The notes below the pieces were generated by a model. That model ran no database searches and had not been told where the DNA came from. It worked only from the letters and a program-made list of their open reading frames with translations. This document shows, piece after piece, positions 26,027-38,809 of a stretch of 64,000 nucleotides of DNA. Positions within the stretch are counted from its first letter, which is position 1, and each line of letters opens with the position of its first letter. The position numbers and the translations under genes are program-made. The DNA comes from Litoditis marina (taxonomy: Eukaryota > Nematoda > Chromadorea > Rhabditida > Rhabditidae), in contig CAXIWQ010000486.1 of NCBI GenBank assembly GCA_964036275.1, forward strand, positions 496,001 to 560,000. The letters are read 5' to 3'.

Positions 26027-27706
26027 GACTATATATTCTGTGGCGCACAGCCACAAAAGACGAATTAACGCGGTTATTGACTCTTTGCCTCGCAGTTACA
26101 GAGAACATTTCATACGGCTATCAAATTTGTTGCTCCCAGCTACAAAAACCTAATACGACAATCTATTCTGTGGCGCACAGCCACAAAGACGAATTAACGC
26201 GGTTATTGACATTTTGACTTGCAGCTACAAAAAAAATCATACGGCTATCAAGTCTGTTGCTTCCAACTACAAAAACAAAATACGACAATCTATTCTGTGG
26301 CGCACAGCCACGAAATACGAATTAACGCGGTTATCGACTCATTGGCTTGCAGCTACGGAAAAAAGTTTATACGGCTATCAAGTATGTTGCTCCCAGCTAG
26401 AAAAACCCAATACAACTATCTATTATGTGGCACACAGCCACAAAATACGAATTAACGCGGTTATCGACTTTTTGCCTTGCAGCTACAGAAAAAAGTTTAT
26501 ACGGCTATCAAGTCTGTTGCTCATGGCTACAAAAACCTAATACGACTTTATATTCTGTGGCGCACAGCCACAAAAGACAAATTAACGCGGTTATTACCTC
26601 TTTGCCTTGCAGCTACAGAAAAAAGTTTATACGGCTATTAAGTCTGTTGCTCCCAGCTACAAAAACCTAATACGACTTTATATTCTGTGGCGCACAGCCA
26701 CAAAAGACAAATTAACGCGGTTATTGACTCTTTGCAGCTACAGAAAAAAGTTTATACGGCTATCAAGTATGTTGCTCCCAGCTACAAAAACCTAATACGA
26801 CTATCTATTCTGTGGCGCACAGCCACAAAATACGAATTAACGCGGTTATCGACTATTTGCTTTGCAGCTACAGAAAAAAGTTAATACGGCTATCAAGTCT
26901 GTTGTTCCCAGCTACAAAAACCTGATACGACAATCTATTCTGTGGCGCACAGCCACAAAATACGAATTAACGCGGTTATCGACTCTTTGCCTTGCAGCTA
27001 CAGAGAACAGTTCATACGGCTATCAAATATGTTGCTCCCAGCTACAAAAACCTAATACGACAATCTATTCTGTGGCGCACAGCCACAACATACGAATTAA
27101 CGCGGTTATCGACTTTTTGCCCTGCAGCTACAGAGAACAGTTCATACGGCTATCAAGTTGCTCATGGCTACGAAAACCTAATACGACTTTATATTCTGTG
27201 GCGCACAGCCACAAAAGACAAACTTACGCGGTTATTGACTCTTTGCCTAGCAGCTACAGAAAAAAGTTTATACGGCTCTCAAGTATGTTGCTCCCAGCTA
27301 GAAAAACCCAATACAACTATCTATTCTGTGGCACACAGCCACAAAATACGAATTAACGCGGTTATCGACTCTTTGCCTTGCAGCTACAGAAAAAAGTTTA
27401 TACGGCTATCAAGTCTGTTGCTCATGGCTACAAAAACCTAATACGACTTTATATTCTGTGGCGCACAGCCACAAAAGACAAATTAACGCGGTTATTACCT
27501 CTTTGCCTTGCAGCTACAGAAAAAAAGTTTATACGGCTATCAAATCTGTTGCTCGCAGCTACAAAAACCTAATACGACAATCTATTATGTGGCGCACAGC
27601 CACAAAATACGAATTAACGCTGTTATCGACTCTTTGGCTTGCAGCTACAGAGAAAAGCTTATACGGCTACCAAGTGTGTTGCTCACAGCTACAAGAACCT
27701 AATACG
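26027..27706 (+). repeat. 1680-bp HOR copy 3
   Basis: It matches copy 1 at an offset of 3227 bp over its full length; I could not find an internal difference by eye. After 27706 the array continues with TACGAATTAACGCTG monomers rather than returning to the start of the HOR, so this is the right end of the local expansion. Confidence 0.86.
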
Positions 27707-29330
27707 ACTATATATTCTGTGGCGCACAGCCACAAAATACGAATTAACGCTGTTATCGACTCTTTGGCTTGCAGCTACAGAAAAAAGCTTATACGGCTAT
27801 CAAGTCTGTTGCTCCCAGCTACAAAAACCTAATACGACTTTATATTCTGTGGCGCACAGCCACAAAAGACAAATTAACGCGGTTATTGACTCTTTGCCTT
27901 GCAGCTACAGGAAAAAGTTCATACGGCTATCAAGTCTGTTGCTCCCAGCTACAAGAACCTGATACGACTATCTATTCTGTGGCGCACAGCCACGAAATAC
28001 AAATTAACGCGGTTATTGACTTTTCGGCTTGCAGTTACAGAAAAAAAAAATCACACGGCTATCAAGTCTGTTGCTCACAACTACAAAAACCTAATACGAC
28101 TGTATACCCTGTGGCGCACAGCCACAAAAGACAGTTTAACGCGGTTATTGACTCTTTGCCTTGCAGCTACAGAAAAAAATTTATACGGCCATCAAGTCTG
28201 TTGCTACCAGCTACAAAAACTTAATACGACTATCTTTTCTGTGGTGCACAACCACAAAATACGAATTAACGCGGTTATTGACTCTTTGCCTTGCAGCTAC
28301 AGAAAAAAGTTTATACGGCTATCAAGTCTGTTGCTCCCAGCTACAAAAACCTAATACGACAATCTTTTCTGTGGTGCACAAGCAGAAAATACGAATTAAC
28401 GCGGTTTTTGACTCTGTGGCTTGCATTTACAGAGAACAGTTCATACGGCTATCACGTCTGTTGCTCCCAGCTACAAAAACCTAATACGACTTTATATTCT
28501 GTGGCGCACAGCCACAAAAGACAAATTAACGCGGTTATCGACTCTTTGGCTTGCAGCTACAGAAAAAAGCTTATACGGCTATCAAGTCTGTTGCTCCCAG
28601 CTATGAAAACCTAATACGACTTTATATTCTGTGGCGCACAGCCACAAAAGACAAATTAACGCGGTTATTGACTCTTTGCCTTGCAGCTACAGGAAAAAGT
28701 TCATACGGCTATCAAGTCTGTTGCTCCCAGCTACAAGAACCTGATACGACTATCTTTTCTGTGGCGCACAGCCACGAAATACAAATTAACGCGGTTATCG
28801 ACTTTTCGGCTTGCAGTTACAGAAAAAAAATCACACGGCTATCAAGTCTGTTGCTCACAACTACAAAAACCTAATACGACTGTACATCCTGTGGCGCACA
28901 GCCACAAAAGACAGTTTAACGCGGTTATTGACTCTTTGCCTTGCAGCTACAGGAAAAAGTTTATACGGCTATCAAGTCTGTTGCTCCCAGCTACAAAAAC
29001 CTAATACGACAATCTTTTCTGTGGTGCACAAGCAGAAAATACGAATTAACGCGGTTATTGACTCTGTGGCTTGCATTTACAGAGAACAGTTCATACGGCT
29101 ATCACGTCTGTTGCTCCCAGCTACAAAAACCGAATACGACTTTATATTCTGTGGCGCACAGCCACAAAAGACAAATTAACGCGGTTATCGACTCTTTGGC
29201 TTGCAGTTACAGAGAAAAGTTCATACGGCTATCCAGTCTGTTGCTCCCAGCTACAAAGACCTAACACGACTATCTATTTTGTGGCGCACAGCCACGAAAT
29301 ACGAATTAACGCGGTTATCGACTCATTGGC
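27707..29330 (+). repeat. Satellite segment shared with 20.9-21.9 kb and 13.5-14.5 kb
   Basis: Monomers from about 27899 to 28880 match 20918-21900 (offset about 6981) and 13550-14530 (a further 7368 bp to the left). They include the CTTTTCGGC/poly-A variant, CATACGGCCATC, TGCTACCAGC and the paired-change inverted repeat at 28240. The last GTGGTGCACAAGCAG copy of the window is near 29025. Confidence 0.78.
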
Positions 29331-32300
29331 TTGCAGCTACGGAAAAAAGTTTTATACGGCTATCAAGTCTGTTGCTCCCAGCTACAAAAACCTAATACGA
29401 CTTTTTATTATGTGGCGCACAGCCACAAAAGACAGATTAACGCGGTTATTGACTCTTTGCCTTGCAGCTACAGAAAACAATTTATACGGCTATCAAGTAT
29501 GTTGCTCCCAGCTAGAAAAACCCAATACAACTATCTATTCTGTGGCACACAGCCACAAAATACGAATTAACGCGGTTATCGACTCTTTGCCTTGCAGCTA
29601 CAGAGAAAAGTTTATACGGCTATCAAGTCTGTTGCTCATGGCTACAAAAACCTAATACGACTTTATATTCTGTGGCACACAGCCACAAAATACGATATAA
29701 CGCGGTTATCGACTCTTTGCCTTGCAGCTACAGAAAACAGTTCATACGGCTATCGAATATGTTGCTCCCAGCTACAAAAACCTAATACGACAATCTATTC
29801 TGTGGCGCACAGCCACAAAATACGAATAAACGCGGTTATCGACTCTTTGCCTTGCAGCTACAGAGAACAGTTCATACGGCTATCAAATCTGTTGCTCCCA
29901 GCTACAAAAACCTAATACGACAATCTATTCTGTGGCGCACAGCCACAAAAGATTTTACGCGGTTATCGACTTGTTGACTTGCAGTTACAGAGATAAGTTC
30001 ATACGGCTATCAAGTCTGTTGCTCCCAGCTACAAAAACCTAGTACGACTATATATTCTGTGGCGCACAGCCACAAAAGACAAATTAACGCGGTTATTACC
30101 TCTTTGCCTTGCAGTTACAGAGAACATTTCATACGGCTATCAAATCTGTTGCTCCCAGCTACAAAAACCTAATACGACAATCTATTCTGTGGCGCACAGC
30201 CACAAAATACGAATTTACGCGGTTATCGACTCTTTGGCTTGCAGCTACAGAAAAAAGTTTATATGGCTATCAAGTATGTTGCTCCCAGCTAGAAAAACCC
30301 AATACAACTTTCTATTCTGTGGCACACAGCCACAAAATACGAATTAACGCGGTTATCGACTGTTTGTTTTGCAGCTACAGAAAAAAGTTAATACGGCTAT
30401 CAAGTCGGTTGCTCCCAGCTACAAAAACCTAATACGACAATCTATTCTGTGGCGCACAGCCACAAAAACGAATTAACGCGGTTATCGACATTTTGACTTG
30501 CAGCTACAAAAAAAAAATCATACGGCTATCAAGTCTGTTGCTCCCAACTACAAAACATAGTACGACTTTATATTCTGTGGCGCACAGCCACAAAATACAA
30601 ATTAACGCGGTTATTGACTCTTTGCCGTGCAGCTACAGGAAAAAGGTTATACGGCTATCAAGTATGTTGCTCCCAGCTACAAAAACCTAATACGACTATC
30701 TATTCTGTGGCGCACAGCCACAAAATACGAATTAACGCGGTTATCGACTCTTTGCTTTGCAGCTACAGAGAACAGTTCATACGGCTATCAAGTCTGTTGC
30801 TCCCAGCTACAAAAACCTAATACGACTATATATTCTGTGGCGCACAGCCACAAAAGACGAATTAACGCGGTTATTGACTCTTTGCCTCGCAGTTACAGAT
30901 AACATTTCATACGGCTATCAAATCTGTTGCTCCCAGCTACAAAAACCTAATACGACAATCTATTCTGTGGCGCACAGCCACAAAGACGAATTAACGCGGT
31001 TATTGACATTTTGACGTGCAGCTACAAAAAAAAATCATACGGCTATCAAGTCTGTTGCTTCCAACTACAAAAACATAATACGACAATCTATTCTGTGGCG
31101 CACAGCCACAAAACACGAAATATCGCGGTTATCGACTTGTTGGCTTGCAGCTACAGAGAAAAGTTCATACGGCTATCAAGTCTGTTGCTCCCAGCTACAA
31201 AAACCTGATACGACAATCTATTCTGTGGCGCACAGCCACAAAAGACAAATTAACGCGGTTATTACCTCTTTGCCTTGCAGCTACAGAAAAAAGTTCATAC
31301 GGCTATCAAATCTGTTGCTCCCAGCTACAAAAACCTAATACGACAATCTATTCTGTGGCGCACAGCCACAAAGTACGAATTAACGCGGTTATCGACTCTT
31401 TGCCTTGCAGCTACAGAGAACAGTTCATACGGCTATCAAATCTGTTGCTCCCAGCTACAAAAACCTAATACGACAATCTATTCTGTGGCGCACAGCCACA
31501 AAATACGAATTATCGCGGTTATCGACTTGTTGGCTTGCAGCTACAGAGAAAAGTTCATACGGCTATCAAGTCTGTTGCTCCCAGCTACAAAAACCTGATA
31601 CGACAATCTATTCTGTGGCGCACAGCCACAAAAGACAAATTAACGCGGTTATTACCTCTTTGCCTTGCAGCTACAGAAAAAAACTCATACGGCTATCAAG
31701 TCTGTTGCTCCCAGCTACGAAAACCTAATACGACTTTATATTCTGTGGCGTACAGCCACAAAAGACAAATTTAACGCGGTTATTGACTCTTTGCCGTGCA
31801 GCTACAGGAAAAAGGTTATACGGCTATCAAGTATGTTGCTCCCAGCTAAAAAAACCTAATACGACTATCTATTCTGTGGCGCACAGCCACAAAATACGAA
31901 TTAACGCGGTTATCGACTCTTTGCCTTGCAGCTACAGAGAACAGTTCATACGGCTATCAAGTCTGTTGCTCCCAGCTACAAAAACCTAATACGACTATAT
32001 ATTCTGTGGCGCACAGCCACAAAAGACGAATTAACGCGGTTATTGACTCTTTGCCTTGCAGCTACAGAGAACAGTTCATACGGCTATCAAATCTGTTGCT
32101 CCCAGCTACAAAAACCTAATACGACAATCTATTCTGTGGCGCACAGCCACAAAAACGGATTAACGCGGTTATCGACATTTTGACTTGCAGCTACAAAAAA
32201 AAGTTAATATGGCTATCAAGTCGGTTGCTCCCAGCAAGAAAAACCCAATACAACTATCTATTCTGTGGCACACAGCCACAAAATACGAATTAACGCGGTT

Positions 32301-35300
32301 ATCGACTGTTTGTTTTGCAGCTACAGAAAAAAGTTAATATGGCTATCAAGTCGGTTGCTCCCAGCTACAAAAACCTAATACGACAATCTATTCTGTGGCG
32401 CACAGCCACAAAAACGGATTAACGCGGTTATCGACATTTTGACTTGCAGCTACAAAAAAAAAATCATACGGCTATCAAGTCTGTTGCTCCCAACTACAAA
32501 AACATAGTACGACTTTATATTCTGTGGCGCACAGCCACAAAATACAAATTAACGCGGTTATCGACTCTTTGCCTTGCAGCTACAGAGAACAGTTCATACG
32601 GCTATCAAGTCTGTTGCTCCCAGCTACAAAAACCTAATACGACTATATATTCTGTGGCGCACAGCCACAAAAGACGAATTAACGCGGTTATTGACTCTTT
32701 GCCTCGCAGTTACAGATAACATTTCATACGGCTATCAAATCTGTTGCTCCCAGCTACAAAAACCTAATACGACAATCTATTCTGTGGCGCACAGCCACAA
32801 AGACGAATTAACGCGGTTATTGACATTTTGACTTGCAGCTACAAAAAAATCATACGGCTATCAAGTCTGTTGCTTCCAATTACAAAAACATAATACGACA
32901 ATTTATTCTGTGGCGCACAGCCACAAAACACGAAATATCGCGGTTATCGACTTGTTGGCTTGCAGCTACAGAGAAAAGTTCATACGGCTATCAAGTCTGT
33001 TGCTCCCAGCTACAAAAACCTGATACGACAATCTATTCTGTGGCGCACAGCCACAAAGACGAATTAACGCGGTTATTGACATTTTGACTTGCAGCTACAA
33101 AAAAAATCATACGGCTATCAAGTCTGTTGCTTCCAACTACAAAAACATAATACGACAATCTATTCTGTGGCGCACAGCCACAAAATACGAATTAACGCGG
33201 TTATCGACTGTTTGCTTTGCAGCTACAGAAAAAAGTTGATACGGCTATCAAGTATGTTGTTCCCAGCTACAAAAACCTGATACGACAATCTATTCTGTGG
33301 CGCACAGCCACAAAATTCAAATTAACGCGGTTATCGACTCTTTGCCTTGCAGCTACAGAAAAAAGTTCATACGGCTATCAAGTCTGTTGCTCCCAGCTAC
33401 AAAAACCTGATACGACAATCTATTCTGTGGCGCACAGCCACAAAAGACAAATTAACGCGGTTATTACCTCTTTGCCTTGCAGCTACAGAAAAAAGTTCAT
33501 ACGGCTATCAAATCTGTTGCTCCCAGCTACAAAAACCTAATACGACAATCTATTCTGTGGCGCACAGCCACAAAATACGAATTAACGCGGTTATCGACTC
33601 TTTGCCTTGCAGCTACAGAGAACAGTTCATACGGCTATCAAATCTGTTGCTCCCAGCTACAAAAACCTAATACGACAATCTATTCTGTGGCGCACAGCCA
33701 CAAAATACGAATTATCGCGGTTATCGACTTGTTGGCTTGCAGCTACAGAGAAAAGTTCATACGGCTATCAAGTCTGTTGCTCCCAGCTACAAAAACCTGA
33801 TACGACAATCTATTCTGTGGCGCACAGCCACAAAAGACAAATTAACGCGGTTATTACCTCTTTGCCTTGCAGCTACAGAAAAAAATTCATACGGCTATCA
33901 AGTCTGTTGCTCCCAGCTACGAAAACCTAATACGACTTTATATTCTGTGGCGCACAGCCACAAAAGACAAATTAACGCGGTTATTGACTCTTTGCCTCGC
34001 AGTTACAGAGAACATTTCATACGGCTATCAAATCTGTTGCTCCCAGCTACAAAAACCTAATACGACAATCTATTCTGTGGCGCACAGCCACAAAGACGAA
34101 TTAACGCGGTTATTGACATTTTGACTTGCAGCTACAAAAAAAAATCATACGGCTATCAAGTCTGTTGCTTCCAACTACAAAAACATAATACGACTTTATA
34201 TTCTGTGGCGCACAGCCACAAAATACAAATTAACGCGGTTATTGACTCTTTGCCTTGCAGTTACAGAGAACATTTCATACGGCTATCAAATCTGTTGCTC
34301 CCAGCTACGAAAACCTAATACGACTTTATATTCTGTGGCGCACAGCCACAAAAGACAAATTAACGCGGTTATTGACTCTTTGCCGTGCAGCTACAGGAAA
34401 AAGGTTATACGGCTATCAAGTATGTTGCTCCCAGCTAAAAAAACCTAATACGACTATCTATTCTGTGGCGCACAGCCACAAAATACGAATTAACGCGGTT
34501 ATCGACTCTTTGCCTTGCAGCTACAGAGAACAGTTCATACGGCTATCAAGTCTGTTGCTCCCAGCTACAAAAACCTAATACGACTTTATATTCTGTGGCG
34601 CACAGCCACAAAAAACGAATTAACGCGGTTATTGACTCTTTGCCTCGCAGTTACAGATAACATTTCATACGGCTATCAAATCTGTTGCTCCCAGCTACAA
34701 AAACCTGATACGACAATCTATTCTGTGGCGCACAGCCACAAAACACGAAATATCGCGGTTATCGACTTGTTGGCTTGCAGCTACAGAGAAAAGTTCATAC
34801 GGCTATCAAGTCTGTTGCTCCCAGCTACAAAAACCTGATACGACAATCTATTCTGTGGCGCACAGCCACAAAAGACAAATTAACGCGGTTATTGACTCTT
34901 TGCCGTGCAGCTACAGAAAAAAGTTTATATGGCTATCAAGTATGTTGTTCCCAGCTAGAAAAACCCAATACAACTATCTATTCTGTGGCACACAGCCACA
35001 AAATACGATATAACGCGGTTATCGACTCTTTGCCTTGCAGCTACAGAAAAAAGTTTATACGGCTATCAAGTCTGTTGCTCATGGCTACAAAAACCTAATA
35101 CGACTTTATATCCTGTGGCGCACAGCCACAAAAGACAAATTAACGCGGTTATTACCTCTTTGCCTTGCAGCTACAGAAAAAAGTTCATACGGCTATCAAG
35201 TCTGTTGCTCCCAGCTAGAAAAACCCAATACAACTATCTATTCTGTGGCACACAGCCACAAAATACGATATAACGCGGTTATCGACTCTTTGCCTTGCAG

Positions 35301-35489
35301 CTACAGAAAAAAGTTCATACGGCTATCAAGTCTGTTGCTCCCAGCTACAAAAACCTAATACGACTTTATATTCTGTGGCGCACAGCCACAAAAGGCAAAT
35401 TAACGCGGTTATTACCTCTTTGCCTTGCAGCTACAGAAAAAAAGTTTATACGGCTATCAAGTCTGTTGCTCCCAGCTACAAAAACCTAA
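29331..35489 (+). repeat. Irregular satellite segment (zone boundary)
   Basis: Ordinary monomers, but with more private indels and fewer long exact tandem copies than elsewhere. Examples: a 127-bp monomer at 29852-29978 (AAAAGATTTTACGC); a 2-bp loss at about 30550 (CTACAAAACATAG); a T insertion near 31770 (ACAAATTTAACG); AGCAAGAAAAACCC near 32234; and two neighbouring GTTAATATGG copies 130 bp apart near 32203 and 32333. One clear duplication exists: 30757-31014 equals 32574-32831 (offset 1817). Left-zone variants stop here and right-zone variants begin. Confidence 0.75.
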
Positions 35490-38400
35490 TACGACTTTAT
35501 GATCTGTGGCGCACAGCCACAAAAGACAAATTAACGCGGTTATTGACTCTTTGCCGTGCAGCTACAGAAAAAAGTTTATATGGCTATCAAGTATGTTGTT
35601 CCCAGCTAAAAAAACCCAATACAACTATCTATTCTGTGGCACACAGCCACAAAATACGATATAACGCGGTTATCGACTCTTTGCCTTGCAGCTACAGAAA
35701 AAAGTTTATACGGCTATCAAGTCTGTTGCTCATGGCTACAAAAACCTAATACGACTTTATATCCTGTGGCGCACAGCCACAAAAGACAAATTAACGCGGT
35801 TATTACCTCTTTGCCTTGCAGCTACAGAAAAAAGTTTATACGGCTATCAAGTCTGTTGCTCCCAGCTACAAAAACCTGATACGACAATCTATTCTGTGGC
35901 GCACAGCCACAAAGACGAATTAACGCGGTTATTGACATTTTGACTTGCAGCTACAAAAAAAAAATCATACGGCTATCAAGTCTGTTGCTTCCAACTACAA
36001 AAACATAATACGACTTTATATTCTGTGGCGCACAGCCACAAAATACAAATTAACGCGGTTATTGACTCTTTGCCTTGCAGTTACAGAGAACATTTCATAC
36101 GGCTATCAAATCTGTTGCTCCCAGCTACAAAAACCTAATACGACTTTATATTCTGTGGCGCACAGCCACAAAAGACAAATTAACGCGGTTATTACCTCTT
36201 TGCCTTGCAGCTACAGAAAAAAAGTTTATACGGCTATCAAGTCTGTTGCTCCCAGCTACAAAAACCTAATACGACTTTATATTCTGTGGCGCACAGCCAC
36301 AAAAGACAAATTAACGCGGTTATTGACTCTTTGCCGTGCAGCTACAGAAAAAAGTTTATATGGCTATCAAGTATGTTGCTCCCAGCTAGAAAAACCCAAT
36401 ACAACTATCTATTCTGTGGCACACAGCCACAAAATACGATATAACGCGGTTATCGACTCTTTGCCTTGCAGCTACAGAAAAAAGTTTATACGGCTATCAA
36501 GTCTGTTGCTCATGGCTACGAAAACCTAATACGACTTTATATCCTGTGGCGCACAGCCACAAAATACGAATTAACGCGGTTATTACCTCTTTGCCTTGCA
36601 GCTACAGAAAAAAGTTCATACGGCTATCAAGTCTGTTGCTCCCAGCTACAAAAACCTGATACGACAATCTATTCTGTGGCGCACAGCCACAAAAGACAAA
36701 TTAACGCGGTTATTACCTCTTTGCCTTGCAGCTACAGAAAAAAGTTCATACGGCTATCAAGTATGTTGCTCCCAGCTACAAAAACCTAATACGACTTTAT
36801 ATTCTGTGGCACACAGCCACAAAAGACAAATTAACGCGGTTATTGACTCTTTGCCGTGCAGCTACAGGAAAAAGGTTATACGGCTATCAAGTATGTTGCT
36901 CCCAGCTACAAAAACCTGATACGACTATCTATTCTGTGGCGCACAGCCACAAAATACGAATTAACGCGGTTATCGACTCTTTGCCTTGCAGCTACAGAGA
37001 ACAGTTCATACGGCTATCAAATCTGTTGCTCCCAGCTACAAAAACCTAATACGACAATCTATTCTGTGGCGCACAGCCACAAAACACGAAATATCGCGGT
37101 TGTCGACTTGTTGGCTTGCAGCTACAGAGAAAAGTTCATACGGCTATCAAGTCTGTTGCTCCCAGCTACAAAAACCTGATACGACAATCTATTCTGTGGC
37201 GCACAGCCACAAAAGACAAATTAACGCGGTTATTACTTCTTTGCCATGCAGCTACAGAAAAAAGTTCATACGGCCATCAAGTCTGTTGCTCCAGGCTACA
37301 AAAACCTAATACGACTTTATATTCTGTGGCGCACAGCCACAAAAGACAAATTAACGCGGTTATTGACTCTTTGCCGTGCAGCTACAGGAAAAAGGTTATA
37401 CGGCTACCAAGTATGTTGCTCCCAGCTACAAAAACCTAATACGACAATCTATTCTGTGGCGCACAGCCACAAAAGACAAATTAACGCGGTTATTGACTCT
37501 TTGCCGTGCAGCTACAGAAAAAAGTTTATATGGCTATCAAGTATGTTGTTCCCAGCTAGAAAAACCCAATACAACTATCTATTCTGTGGCACACAGCCAC
37601 AAAATACGATATAACGCGGTTATCGACTCTTTGCCTTGCAGCTACAGAAAAAAGTTTATACGGCTATCAAGTCTGTTGCTCATGGCTACAAAAACCTAAT
37701 ACGACTTTATATCCTGTGGCGCACAGCCACAAAAGACAAATTAACGCGGTTATTACCTCTTTGCCTTGCAGCTTTAGAAAAAAGTTCATACGGCTATCAA
37801 GTCTGTTGCTCCCAGCTACAAAAACCTGATACGACAATCTATTCTGGGGCGCACAGCCACAAAGACGAATTAACGCGGTTATTGACCTTTTGACTTGCAG
37901 CTACAAAAAAAAAATCATACGGCTATCAAGTCTGTTGCTTCCAACTACAAAAACATAATACGACTTTATATTCTGTGGCGCACAGCCACAAAATACAAAT
38001 TAACGCGGCTATTGACTCTTTGCCTTGTAGTTACAGAGAACATTTCATACGGCTATCAAATCTGTTGCTCCCAGCTACAAAAACCTAATACGACTTTATA
38101 TTCTGTGGCGCACAGCCACAAAAGACAAATTAACGCGGTTATTACCTCTTTGCCTTGCAGCTACAAAAAAAAATTTTATACGGCTATCAAGTCTGTTGCT
38201 CCCAGCTACAAAAACCTAATACGACTTTATATTCTGTGGCGCACAGCCACAAAAGACAAATTAACGCGGTTATTGACTCTTTGCCGTGCAGCTACAGAAA
38301 AAAGTTTATATGGCTATCAAGTATGTTGCTCCCAGCTAGAAAAACCCAATACAACTATCTATTCTGTGGCACACAGCCACAAAATACGATATAACGCGGT

Positions 38401-38679
38401 TATCGACTCTTTGCCTTGCAGCTACAGAAAAAAGTTTATACGGCTATCAAGTCTGTTGCTCATGGCTACAAAAACCTAATACGACTTTATATCCTGTGGC
38501 GCACAGCCACAAAATACGAATTAACGCGGTTATTACCTCTTTGCCTTGCAGCTACAGAAAAAAGTTCATACGGCTATCAAGTCTGTTGCTCCCAGCTACA
38601 AAAACCTGATACGACTATCTATTCTGTGGCGCACAGCCACAAAAGACAAATTAACGCGGTTATTACCTCTTTGCCTTGC

Positions 38680-38723
38680 AGCTACAGAAAAAAGTTCATA
38701 CGGCTATCAAGTCTGTTGCTCCC
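38680..38723 (+). repeat. Sub-repeat A of the monomer (44 bp)
   Basis: First third of the reference monomer. It begins AGCTACAGAAA, has an A6 run at 38688-38693, continues CATACGGCTATCAAGTCTG and ends TTGCTCCC. It aligns with sub-repeat C over the segment CGGYTAT..AGTCT-TTGC with a few substitutions and a 1-bp gap, and with B over AGCTACARAAA and TCTGT(T/G)GC. The A-run length is the most variable feature of this third: about 4 to 10 A in different copies, for example near 8780, 47800, 49870 and 62990. Confidence 0.8.
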
Positions 38724-38764
38724 AGCTACAAAAACCTAATACGACTTTATATTCTGTGGCGCAC
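38724..38764 (+). repeat. Sub-repeat B of the monomer (41 bp)
   Basis: Middle third of the reference monomer. It begins AGCTACAAAAACC, continues TAATACGACTTTATATTC, and ends TGTGGCGCAC. The start matches A and C (AGCYACARAAA) and the end TCTGTGGC matches TCTGTTGC of A and TCTTTGC of C. The left arm of the inverted repeat lies at its end. The 7-bp deletion that defines the 123-bp monomers removes part of this third. Confidence 0.78.
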
Positions 38765-38771
38765 AGCCACA
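38754..38771 (+). other. Short inverted repeat (two alternative small hairpins), reference copy
   Basis: Two overlapping inverted repeats sit here. TGTGGC / GCACA / GCCACA (38755-38771) is a 6-bp stem with a 5-nt loop. CTGTG / GCG / CACAG (38754-38766) is a 5-bp stem with a 3-nt loop, close to a perfect palindrome. They share bases, so only one can form at a time. The element recurs in essentially every monomer, and this segment is among the most constant in the array. It could be a protein-binding site or simply a by-product of the B/C junction. The core contains GCGC, so each copy holds CpG. Confidence 0.6.
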
Positions 38772-38809
38772 AAAGACAAATTAACGCGGTTATTGACTCT
38801 TTGCCGTGC
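38765..38809 (+). repeat. Sub-repeat C of the monomer (45 bp)
   Basis: Last third of the reference monomer. It begins AGCCACAAAAGAC, continues AAATTAACGCGGTTATTG, and ends ACTCTTTGCCGTGC. Its start carries the right arm of the inverted repeat (GCCACA). The stretch CGCGGTTATTGACTCTTTGC lines up with CGGCTATCAAGTCTGTTGC of A. The 5-bp deletion that makes the 125-bp monomers fuses its CTTTGC end directly to the next AGCTAC. Confidence 0.8.

Larger units (their letters stand above)
38676..38805 (+). repeat. Reference 130-bp satellite monomer
   Basis: This copy is close to the consensus and serves as the reference. It runs from TTGCAGCTACAG to CTCTTTGCCG, just before the next GTGCAGCTAC. GC content is about 41-42% by hand count. 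It contains three related parts (see the sub-repeat entries), three A-tracts, and one short inverted repeat at 38754-38771. Common variable positions are: GTTCATACGG or GTTTATACGG; AAGTCTG, AAGTATG or AAATCTG; CTCCCAGC or CTCATGGC; CCTAATACG or CCTGATACG; ACTTTATAT, ACAATCTAT, ACTATCTAT or ACTATATAT; AAAGACAAA or AAATACGAA; and TTATTGACTCTTT, TTATTACCTCTTT or TTATCGACTTGTTGG. These alternatives define the variant types used in the higher-order repeats. Confidence 0.95.

Noticed and set aside
29852..29979. Possible insertion or foreign sequence at the odd 127-bp monomer
   Set aside because: It aligns to the monomer throughout; the oddity is a small deletion plus substitutions (AAAAGATTTTACGC in place of AAAAGACAAATTAACGC).
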